From Sepiola atlantica (taxonomy: Eukaryota > Mollusca > Cephalopoda > Sepiida > Sepiolidae), in assembly GCA_963556195.1 (NCBI GenBank), contig OY744537.1, positions 18,797,774 to 18,861,773 of the forward strand: DNA of 64,000 nt. Reading direction: 5' to 3'. The translations under genes and the position numbers were made by a program. Below are positions 55,973-64,000 of the stretch, piece by piece (the stretch's first letter is position 1; every line of letters starts with the position of its first letter). The notes beneath the pieces were generated by a model, which did no database searches, was not told the origin of the DNA, and saw only the letters and a program-made list of their open reading frames with translations.

Positions 55973-56060
55973 CATGCTGTCAGTAATATTTCTTCATCCT
56001 AAGCTACAATGGGCATGAATACAAAAAAGTAGAGGAGAGAAAAAGATAACCAATCAGATT
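53991..56060. other. AT-rich DNA with several microsatellites
   Basis: (GT)/(G)n at 54290-54311, (TA)n at 54465-54490, 55427-55463 and 55946-55971, G/GA-rich 55768-55835. No recognisable gene. Confidence 0.55.
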
Positions 56061-56061
56061 G

Positions 56062-56419
56062 TTATGACATCATTGAATGGTTCACTTGTTTGTCAACAGA
56101 TGGCCAATCAGGTCTACCATATTCACATAATGCAGCTGCAAAAATAACTAGTTGAAGATAGATTGCTGCTTGAAAAGGTTTTAAAAAACTAAACTGGTCA
56201 ACCATAGTTGAGGGCAACCCGAAGGCTCCCTTTTCATTGGCTACTACACCAAGATGTAGGGGAAGGCACCACTCCTTTCCCAGGATTATTCCACTCATCC
56301 TTGATTCTCACCTCACCAAGGGGGCATCAAGTACAATTTTTTGAGTCTTCGGTATGACTCGACCGAGGATTGAACCCCAGTCTCTCAGATCATTAGTGAA
56401 CACTAACCAAATGGGCAGG
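56062..56419 (-). mobile_element. tRNA-derived SINE, second type
   Basis: Minus-strand head: GCCCATTTGGTTAGTGTTCA, then GACTGGGGTTCAATCCTCGG, with A- and B-box-like blocks at tRNA spacing. A body follows with AGTCATACCGAAGACTC and CCTACATCTTGGTGTAGTAG. 3' limit and TSD not determined. Different from the SINE at 27.3 kb in body sequence. Confidence 0.65.
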
Positions 56420-56700
56420 TATATTAATGCTTAAATAAGACAATTTTATTTAGAAAATAAATAGTAAGATAAAGTAATGTCTTTTCAGGTGGTTAAAAAT
56501 CAATGTGTTTTTTTTTTTTAAAGTTGGGAATGATATTCTCTTCTCTGACGATATGTCTGAGATGATATTCTGTTATTTACACTGTATATTCAAACGTTCC
56601 AGACCGGTTTCCGCATGCAAATAGCAACAATTCAGATGAGGGAATAGTCAAGAACATGTAAATTCATGTCATCTTCTGTGAACAATAGAACAACTGAGGA
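56420..56700. other. AT-rich spacer
   Basis: Nothing recognised before the 27-bp array. Confidence 0.5.
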
Positions 56701-58668
56701 CTTCATGTGGGCATGCGCATCAACAGACTTCATGTGGCCATGCGCATCAACAGACTTCATGTGGGCATGCGCATCAACAGACTTCATGTGGACATGCGCA
56801 TCAACAGACTTCATGTGGGCATGCGCATCAACAGACTTCATGTGGGCATGTGCATCAACAGACTTCATGTGGGCATGCGCATCAACAGACTTCATGTGGG
56901 CATGCGCATCAACAGACTTCATGTGGGCATGCGCATCAACAGACTTCATGTGGCCATGCGCATCAACAGACTTCATGTGGGCATGCGCATCAACAGACTT
57001 CATGTGGGCATGCGCATCAACAGACTTCATGTGGCCATGCGCATCAACAGACTTCATGTGGGCATGCGCATCAACAGACTTCATGTGGACATGCGCATCA
57101 ACAGACTTCATGTGGGCATGCGCATCAACAGACTTCATGTGGGCATGCGCATCAACAGACTTCATGTGGACATGCGCATCAACAGACTTCATGTGGGCAT
57201 GCGCATCAACAGACTTCATGTGGACATGCGCATCAACAGACTTCATGTGGGCATGCGCATCAACAGACTTCATGTGGACATGCGCATCAACAGACTTCAT
57301 GTGGGCATGCGCATCAACAGACTTCATGTGGGCATGTGCATCAACAGACTTCATGTGGGCATGCGCATCAACAGACTTCATGTGGGCATGCGCATCAACA
57401 GACTTCATGTGGGCATGCGCATCAACAGACTTCATGTGGGCATGCGCATCAACAGACTTCATGTGGGCATGCGCATCAACAGACTTCATGTGGCCATGCG
57501 CATCAACAGACTTCATGTGGGCATGCGCATCAACAGACTTCATGTGGCCATGCGCATCAACAGACTTCATGTGGGCATGCGCATCAACAGACTTCATGTG
57601 GACATGCGCATCAACAGACTTCATGTGGCCATGCGCATCAACAGACTTCATGTGGGCATGCGCATCAACAGACTTCATGTGGACATGCGCATCAACAGAC
57701 TTCATGTGGGCATGCGCATCAACAGACTTCATGTGGACATGCGCATCAACAGACTTCATGTGGGCATGCGCATCAACAGACTTCATGTGGGCATGTGCAT
57801 CAACAGACTTCATGTGGGCATGCGCATCAACAGACTTCATGTGGGCATGCGCATCAACAGACTTCATGTGGGCATGCGCATCAACAGACTTCATGTGGGC
57901 ATGCGCATCAACAGACTTCATGTGGGCATGCGCATCAACAGACTTCATGTGGGCATGCGCATCAACAGACTTCATGTGGCCATGTGCATCAACAGACTTC
58001 ATGTGGGCATGCGCATCAACAGACTTCATGTGGGCATGCGCATCAACAGACTTCATGTGGGCATGCGCATCAACAGACTTCATGTGGGCATGCGCATCAA
58101 CAGACTTCATGTGGGAATGCGCATCAACAGACTTCATGTGGCCATGCGCATCAACAGACTTCATGTGGGCATGCGCATCAACAGACTTCATGTGGGCATG
58201 CGCATCAACAGACTTCATGTGGCCATGCGCATCAACAGACTTCATGTGGGCATGCGCATCAACAGACTTCATGTGGCCATGCGCATCAACAGACTTCATG
58301 TGGGAATGCGCATCAACAGACTTCATGTGGCCATGCGCATCAACAGACTTCATGTGGCCATGCGCATCAACAGACTTCATGTGGCCATGCGCATCAACAG
58401 ACTTCATGTGGCCATGCACATCAACAGACTTCATGTGGCCATGCGCATCAACAGACTTCATGTGGCCATGCGCATCAACAGACTTCATGTGGCCATGCGC
58501 ATCAACAGACTTCATGTGGCCATGCGCATCAACAGACTTCATGTGGCCATGCGCATCAACAGACTTCATGTGGCCATGCGCATCAACAGACTTCATGTGG
58601 CCATGCGCATCAACAGACTTCATGTGGCCATGCGCATCAACAGACTTCATGTGGCCATGCGCATCAAC
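56700..58668. repeat. 27-bp satellite, about 72 copies
   Basis: Unit GACTTCATGTGGGCATGCGC followed by ATCAACA. Almost all variation is at one base (GTGG-G/C/A-CATGCGC), plus rare CGC-to-TGC changes and a few GGGAATG units. Because 27 is divisible by 3 and the unit has no stop, three plus frames and one minus frame stay open for over 600 codons (minus unit MKSVDAHGH with G/A/V/S at one site). The right-hand 13 or so units are almost all the GGCC variant. Each unit contains TGGGCATGCGCA, one mismatch from the NRF-1 consensus, and one CpG. Best read as a satellite; translation is not supported. Confidence 0.97.
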
Positions 58669-58977
58669 ACCTTCAAGACTTGTGTCTGCGAGAGTATGGA
58701 GACTGCTGAATGGCGTCGTTTTGTAAAGATTGCTTCTTTTTTTTTTTAAGTTTCACTACTGAGGGTAGTGAAATTAAATGTTATTCACCTCAGTGAAATG
58801 TCCTTTAAACTAAAAATGTATTTTATATAAATAGAGATTTTGTCCGTCTGTCACAATTTTTATTTAACCGCAATAAATTCATTGCAGAATTTGTCTTATT
58901 TCAGAATCTCAGAGATCTTAAATACTTTTAGAAATTGAAAATATTGCATCAACAATAAATAATAAATTTCCAACAAA
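58669..58977. other. AT-rich spacer
   Basis: A short hairpin TTTCACTACTGAGGGTAGTGAAA at 58750-58772; otherwise nothing. Confidence 0.6.
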
Positions 58978-58980
58978 TAA

Positions 58981-59056
58981 AGCGGATGCTATGACAGGAA
59001 ATCGAAACCTTGAGATCTTCAGTTTGACGTACTACCAACTGAGCTATTTTGAATTT
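58981..59056 (-). pseudogene. tRNA-Phe-like pseudogene
   Basis: Minus strand reads AAAATAGCTCAGTTGGTAGT, ACGTCAAACTGAAGATCTCA and AGGTTTCGATTTCCTGTCAT. D-arm TAGCTCAGTTGGTAG, anticodon loop CTGAAGA (GAA, Phe) and TTCGATT T-loop are in place. The anticodon stem and acceptor stem do not pair well. Pseudogene or SINE head. Confidence 0.65.
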
Positions 59057-59549
59057 CTCATAAATAGAGCTTAAAACATTACCGTAACAAAATAATAATA
59101 GCTTTGGGGTGACGTCATCGATTTATGATTTATGTCATGTTTTAAAATATGAATTCAAACATAAGCGCTAATAAAAAATAAATAAATGAATGGGTAAACA
59201 TTATGAATAGCGTGATTAATTATTTAAATAGTTCAAAACAACTTATGTTGCTTTAACTACGTATTGGCGCTAAAAACAATTTAACATATAGCTAGAATCT
59301 GGGGCCTTAGGGCCCATAATTATAGTTTAATTGTAGTCTAATTAAAAGAAAATGAATCTCCATAAATCTAAGCTGTCTTCCCCTTATGCAAACGCCATCT
59401 AGTCTAAGAAAAAACCCAAGAAGAAATCAGTAAACTTCTTATTGTTTTTGTCATCTTACATTCTCTCCAGATTCTCACTGTATTTGAAACTTTGGTATTC
59501 GTGGAGTTATTCATGTACTTTGGGTTCACCGTTGTTCCGTACAGGCAGA
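59057..59549. other. AT-rich DNA; possible upstream LINE sequence
   Basis: 59460-59550 may belong to the LINE fragment that follows, but no clear motif is seen. Confidence 0.4.
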
Positions 59550-59912
59550 GGTCAATCATCAAGTTAGGGCCGTTAGATTCACGTTTATTCAAAGATCCTT
59601 GTGAGGGTGTCGTGAGATTTCAATATTTACCCAATCGCATGTCTACCAGTCTATCGTCCAGACGACCCCCCTTTATGGTTGTGAAACATGGCCAATGATG
59701 GCGGTCGATTGACTGAACATGGAAATCTTTAACAATAATCACCTCTGCCACATATTGTGTTAATTACGGGCTGAAGGTATCTTGACTGCTGTTGTTCGCC
59801 AACGCCTCAACCTGAAGTATCTGTCGTCTGTCTCGTTACAGTCACGTCTTCGATAGACCAGGCATGCAGCTAATTGCCGAGACGAGGAATTAATTTGCAA
59901 CATAATCCTTCC

Positions 59913-59929
59913 TACCTCTCTGTTTGGGT
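59913..59929. repeat. 17-bp TSD, left copy
   Basis: TACCTCTCTGTTTGGGT; 16 of 17 match 60631-60647. Confidence 0.92.
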
Positions 59930-60270
59930 ATTGATTTACTCCTCTCCAGGAGTTAGGCACAAGGCCAGTTTTTATCTTACTCCCACAAGTAAGATGTGAC
60001 CCACGGTCGGGAAAGTGGGGTTTAAAAATTGCCTAGGCAGCCCCGTCGGCATTCCCCGGTAGGGGCGCCTCAGGCAGTAAGCAATAAACTTACTCCTTCC
60101 CAAAGAGGGGAGGCGAAGCCTGGGAAGGTGGACCTCCTAGAACTGCACAGGACAGACCCATAGACTAGCGTAAATCAAGCCCCGAAGGCCAAGACAATAC
60201 CAGTCTATGGGGTGCAGTATCTATCGGAACAGATACTACACTTTGATCTTAGCCAAAAGGCCAAGAAGGG
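59930..60270 (-). mobile_element. U2-SINE copy 2 (downstream half of dimer)
   Basis: Minus-strand head CCCTTCTTGGCCTTTTGGCT, AAGATCAAAGTGTAGTATCT, GTTCCGATAGATACT. This is the best-preserved U2 head in the window: one substitution and one inserted A relative to U2 positions about 5-45. The body equals copy 1 (GGCAATTTTTAAACCCCACTTT without the extra segment). 3' end GGAGAGGAGTAAATCAATAC. Confidence 0.93.
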
Positions 60271-60630
60271 TTTTATTTACTCCTCCCCAGGAGTTAGGCA
60301 CAAAGCCAGTTTTTATCTTACTCCCACAAGTAAGATGTGACACAAGATCGGGTCAGGAAAGTGGTGTTTGAAAAGCCAGCGCCCAAGAGGTGAGCACTCT
60401 GGCCATTAAAAATTGCCTGGGCAGCCCTGTCGGCATTCCCCGGTAGGCGTGCCTCAGACAGTAAGCAATAAACTCACTCCTCCCCAAAGAGGGGAGGCAA
60501 AGCTTGGGAGGATGGACCTCCTAGAACTGCACAGGACAGACCCATTGACCGGTGTAAATCAAGCTCCGAAGGCCAAGACAATACCAGTATGGGGTGCAAT
60601 ATCCATCGGAACAGATAAGGCCAAGAAGGG
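60271..60630 (-). mobile_element. U2-SINE copy 3 (upstream half of dimer)
   Basis: Head reads CCCTTCTTGGCCTT then jumps to ATCTGTTCCGATGGATATTG: about 22-25 nt of the U2 part, including GTAGTA, is deleted. The body contains the extra AGCGCCCAAGAGGTGAGCACT-type segment shared with copy 4. Its 3' end (GGAGTAAATAAAA) joins directly to the head of copy 2, with no TSD between the two. Confidence 0.92.
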
Positions 60631-60647
60631 TACCTCTCTATTTGGGT
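60631..60647. repeat. 17-bp TSD, right copy
   Basis: TACCTCTCTATTTGGGT. Confidence 0.92.
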
Positions 60648-60895
60648 CGCACAAGCATAACAGTGGGTCGCTGAGGATGTGAACGATAACCATCAGGAAG
60701 GACTTCTTGGCTGAAATCTCAGGTCTACAAGTAGTCGATCTTCCAGAGTGGAATTAAAATTGGTTAAACATTTCTTGCAACCTCGCTCAGGACGGTCATG
60801 CATGGTTTACCATAGTTTTAGACGTGGTACAGGCCACAAAAAAGGCCAGCTCAACCCATTCAGGTTGAACGCTGTTGCTAGTGCAACTAAGTAAA

Positions 60896-62314
60896 TAAAT
60901 AGCAGAACAATATGACTAATTTACAAAAAAAAACAAAAACATAAATGCATTTTATATTTCATCATTTTTAAAATGATGATAATTTGTACTATTCAGACTA
61001 CTATTCTCATTTTAGGTATTATATATCAACGTTTTAGTCAAGTAACCTCCGACCTTCTTCAGGTGCATCTTATCGAACTTGGGAACCTATACGGAATTTC
61101 GAACTGAACCCTTTGTGAATATAACTACCAAGATGAGAATAGTAATCCAAATAATACGTATTTTAATTTTAATTTTGAAAAAGTCTAAATTCAATAATGT
61201 ACACTTAAAATTAAATGTCTCAAGCTTTATGTTCAGTCAAGTTCTGCAAGCCTCACTTTGTTTTTGAAAAACAAAACTACAAACGATTTAATTTTGTTTG
61301 CCTGCATATCAACACCTTTGAGTTACTTAACACATGGTATTTATTACAAAGTATTCAGTGTATACAATTTAGTGAACACAAGTTGCTATTTGTATTCACA
61401 GCTCAGGAAAATTGCGGGTGTATAAATGTCCCAATTTTAACTCCTCACTTGAAATATTGTAAGGTAACACTTTTGCCGTCATCTATTATAAACTAGTGAA
61501 ACAATTAATCATATGTGTTTGTTTTAATATAAAAGTCAAAATAACAAAAATAACCATTTTTTCTTAAATTAAAACTACCCTTGTATTTTTACCATATATG
61601 AGTAATGATAGAAGAGAACACCTTTTGTATTATCTAAAAGGAATTTGCAAATGTAAGAAAGGGCATTATGGGATTGTTTCATGAGATGGAAGCTAGCACA
61701 CTGCAAAGAGAGATGACATGCCAGCCTTAGATACAAAAAAAAGAATTTAAGAAAAGGGGAATCTTAAGAATATTATAATGGTTTATAACATCTTTATTGA
61801 TACACAAATCAAAGTAAATAAATAAAACTGACAAGGAAATTGTTGGTAAAAAAAAAAATAATTTTTTTCCACCTTAAGCAATCAATATGGTTTCACTACT
61901 TTGACTTTGATGAGCCAAGTTTTGAAGAGCTCCGGCATTCTAGAAATATCAAGAATCAGAGAAATAACTTTTTTTTTTAAGAGAGGCCAAGAGACAGACA
62001 AGTACAGATCTGGCATGAAGTCAACATTGGATACAATTTGTCCTGAGTATAAAGGAAGCTCTTATTTGCTCCCGAGAGAGACAGGAAGAGAAAAAGGAGG
62101 AGAAGTGCAAAAGGAGGAATCAAACAAAAGGGGGGGGGGGGGGGGGGGCGGTAGTAATAAGAAACACCCTACACCAACCCAAAAACGAAGAGATAATTTT
62201 TTTCCTGATGCTTTTCATCTCATTTCATTTGCAAAGTTCTGCTCCATTAAAAACATTGGAGGGAAATAAGAGGCATATATAAAAAGATTTGTTAAAAACT
62301 TACTTCAGCAGCTG
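60896..62314. other. AT-rich DNA without recognised genes
   Basis: 61285-61335 (TTTTGTTTGCCTGCATATCA, ACACCTTTGAGTTACTTAAC) is a possible decayed LINE family A hairpin. Poly-G at 62131-62148. The 122-codon frame at 61901-62269 crosses the poly-G and is not supported. Confidence 0.5.
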
Positions 62315-62338
62315 TTATATATATATATATATATATAT
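62315..62338. repeat. (TA)n microsatellite
   Basis: Directly abuts the 145-bp repeat copy 2. Confidence 0.9.
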
Positions 62339-62483
62339 CCAAATATGATCTGAGGTTAAGATCGGATTCTAACTCTTCCTGATGAGATCTCAGTTTATAG
62401 TAACTGTTGATCGATAACATCGACATGTCAGTGTCACAGATTTTGTACATGTCTGTGTAAATAAAAATTATCATATATAAAGC
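62339..62483. repeat. 145-bp dispersed repeat, copy 2
   Basis: Pair of 32403-32546; differs at about five positions. Here it is preceded by (TA)n, whereas copy 1 is followed by it. Continues into AAAGCTCTATTTTGATATTG and GAGCACTTTTTATAAA, also seen in part at 5880-5915. Confidence 0.9.
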
Positions 62484-62573
62484 TCTATTTTGATATTGAG
62501 CACTTTTTATAAACCCGGTTAAAATTGTTTGGATTACCACCCTGTGAATATTTTTTACCTGGATTATTACCAT

Positions 62574-62574
<1 letters not shown>

Positions 62575-62629
<55 letters not shown>
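62575..62629. repeat. (TA)n microsatellite
   Basis: About 27 uninterrupted TA units. Confidence 0.95.
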
Positions 62630-62632
<3 letters not shown>

Positions 62633-62949
62633 CCTTATATCTGCTTCTATCTTATTCCTTGGATATTTACATGGAAACATATTTTTCTACCTAAATTTCA
62701 TTGAAGATGTATTTTTGCTCATAACTTTTTATATATTTAAAATTTATGCTAACCAGTACATTTTTTTGAAAATCCATGGATTAAGAAAAAGAAAAGCTTT
62801 TTTTTATATTTCTTGTTTGCATACTTGATGAATTAATAGATATTGTATTTTATCCAATTTTTATTTTCATCATTCCTTTCTTATATTATTGCTCTATCTA
62901 ATATATCGAGCACTGATTTATCATGATAGGATCTAATATAAAGATATAA
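62630..62949. other. AT-rich DNA
   Basis: 62885-62915 (GCTCTATCTAATATATCGAG) resembles 43690-43712 (GCTCTATCCAGTATATTGAG), a shared dispersed-repeat piece. No gene. Confidence 0.45.
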
Positions 62950-63345
62950 TATTTATCTTGATTGTTTCATTTGTGTGTATATATATATGTGTGTGTGTGC
63001 ATGTGTACACATCATATATACATGTACACATGTATATATGTATATATGTCTAAGTATATAAGTATATATGAATATATGTATATTCATATATAAGTATAAG
63101 TATATTAATATAAGTATATATGAATAAAATATAACATAATATATAATATAAAATTATATAAAATATAAAATATTATTAAATTTTATTAAAATATATTTTA
63201 TTAAAATATTAAATTAACGTTATAAAATAATATAATATAACAAATATAAGTATATATGAATAAATGTATATATATGTATATATATATATATACATATATA
63301 CATGTATATATATATGTATACATGTACACATCATATATACATACT
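62950..63345. repeat. TA/TATG low-complexity DNA
   Basis: Mixed TATATG, TGTGTG, AAGTATATATGAATA and ATAAAATAT repeats with no stable unit. Confidence 0.85.
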
Positions 63346-64000
63346 AGAATAGCTTTTTCTTTAAAGAAGAAAATAAATGTTACATTTTTCGAATCAATCA
63401 AGCATTAAACAAAAAAATAGGCAACATTTTTAAATCACGATTAAATTTATTTACATCCAAACAATGAACTATTTACGTAACTAGTTTCTTCTTGGGTATT
63501 GTTTTGTGAAAGTTATTTTGGAGTGAGATTGAAGAGAAAATGAAAATGTACTGCCCTATACACGGATTGAACTCAAATCCTTCAGATTATAAAACTCCTG
63601 TGTTTAATATATTTCTATTCCCCTACTCCCATCACCTCTCATCTCATTCGCATTTCATTATCACCTGTTACATCATGTTTGGTAGTGAGCTGACAGACAA
63701 ACAGAAAGATAAATGGACACACACATATCATCATTATTATTTTTTTAGTGATGCAGAGCAGTGATGCAGTAATTATAAGCACAGACTGTGAACTCGGCAC
63801 ACTGTGTTAAGAGTTCTGTCACACAACTTTTACCAATATCCTAGGAAATGGTATGAATCCAGCTATGAATGAAATAGTAGTGTAGATTAAACTCTAAAGC
63901 CTTGGTAGAGCAACTAATTATCACTTACTTGGTGGATGGAGTAGATTATGTTTTTCACAATGCAATATCTACTTAAAACAAATTCATATGTGGAGCTGGT
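63346..64000. other. Unassigned DNA at right edge
   Basis: A 74-codon frame at 63540-63764 is unrecognised. GCCCTATACACGGATTGAAC near 63552-63571 is weakly B-box-like. Nothing firm. Confidence 0.4.

Larger units (their letters stand above)
59550..60895 (+). pseudogene. LINE ORF2 C-terminal fragment split by U2-SINE dimer
   Basis: Frames upstream of the insertion give CREISIFTQSHVYQSIVQT, then LYGCETWPMMAVD and MEIFNNNHLCHIL (59610-59750), the REIS..TK..VYQ..VRT.LLYGCETWP ... LEVFN...LR.I block of LINE C-termini. Downstream of the insertion, 60650-60890, come SGLQVVDLPEWN (RLPGW-like) and WLNISCNLAQDGHAW (WL..L..MAQDR..W-like). Stops and shifts throughout. Same general LINE type as at 52 kb, not the same copy. 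Confidence 0.85.

Noticed and set aside
56632..58749. Open frames of 619-686 codons on both strands
   Set aside because: They exist because the 27-bp unit is a multiple of three and lacks stops; overlapping frames on both strands and nucleotide-level variation at one base argue against coding.
59404..59960. Small minus-strand frames over the LINE remnant
   Set aside because: Shadows of the plus-strand LINE fragment.
62292..62828. Frames encoding (YI)n
   Set aside because: Translations of (TA)n microsatellites.

Overview
This is AT-rich, non-coding eukaryotic DNA: intergenic or deep-intron sequence made mainly of decayed transposable elements and tandem repeats. I recognise no intact host gene. 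The LINE, SINE and tRNA-derived repeats, the long (TA)n tracts and the many foldback elements suggest a mollusc, most likely a coleoid cephalopod such as an octopus. That identification is inference from repeat style, not from a marker gene.

Layout. 0-9 kb: a GA-rich minisatellite, a degenerate LINE reverse-transcriptase fragment, a 19-bp satellite of about 1.1 kb, many (TA)n tracts, a LINE 3' end whose last 127 bp is amplified four times, and a SINE whose head matches the 5' end of U2 snRNA, flanked by a perfect 19-bp target-site duplication (TSD). 10-17 kb: a Helitron-like element with an embedded minisatellite, a 5S rRNA-like sequence, a tRNA-Ser-like sequence with a duplicated anticodon arm, a hAT-type non-autonomous transposon with an 8-bp TSD, a foldback element with an 8-bp TSD, and a 1.47-kb imperfect palindrome. 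18-31 kb: nested foldback elements, LINE remnants, a polypurine block, a hairpin whose loop carries telomere-like TTAGGG repeats, a tRNA-derived SINE and a 47-bp satellite. 32-45 kb: a second Helitron-like copy, a Tc1 transposase remnant, a hAT-type transposase remnant, three more foldback elements with GGT...ACC-type ends, an internally deleted mariner-like element and two further large inverted repeats. 46-56 kb: about 2.4 kb of pure polypurine minisatellite, two LINE fragments on opposite strands (one split by a 5'-truncated U2-SINE), and a (TG)n/(GA)n block. 56-64 kb: a 27-bp satellite of about 2 kb open in several frames, a tRNA-Phe-like sequence, a LINE fragment split by a tandem dimer of the U2-SINE, and AT-rich low-complexity DNA.

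The most interesting system is the U2-snRNA-headed SINE family: four copies in 64 kb, three with a recognisable head, one dimer and one 5'-truncated copy, all three insertions bounded by 16-19 bp TSDs, and two of the three sitting inside LINE reverse-transcriptase remnants. The second is a set of structurally similar foldback elements whose ends begin GGT (or GGY) and whose TSDs, where visible, are 8 bp. The third is a 27-bp array of about 72 copies, each carrying a near-match to the NRF-1 binding site.
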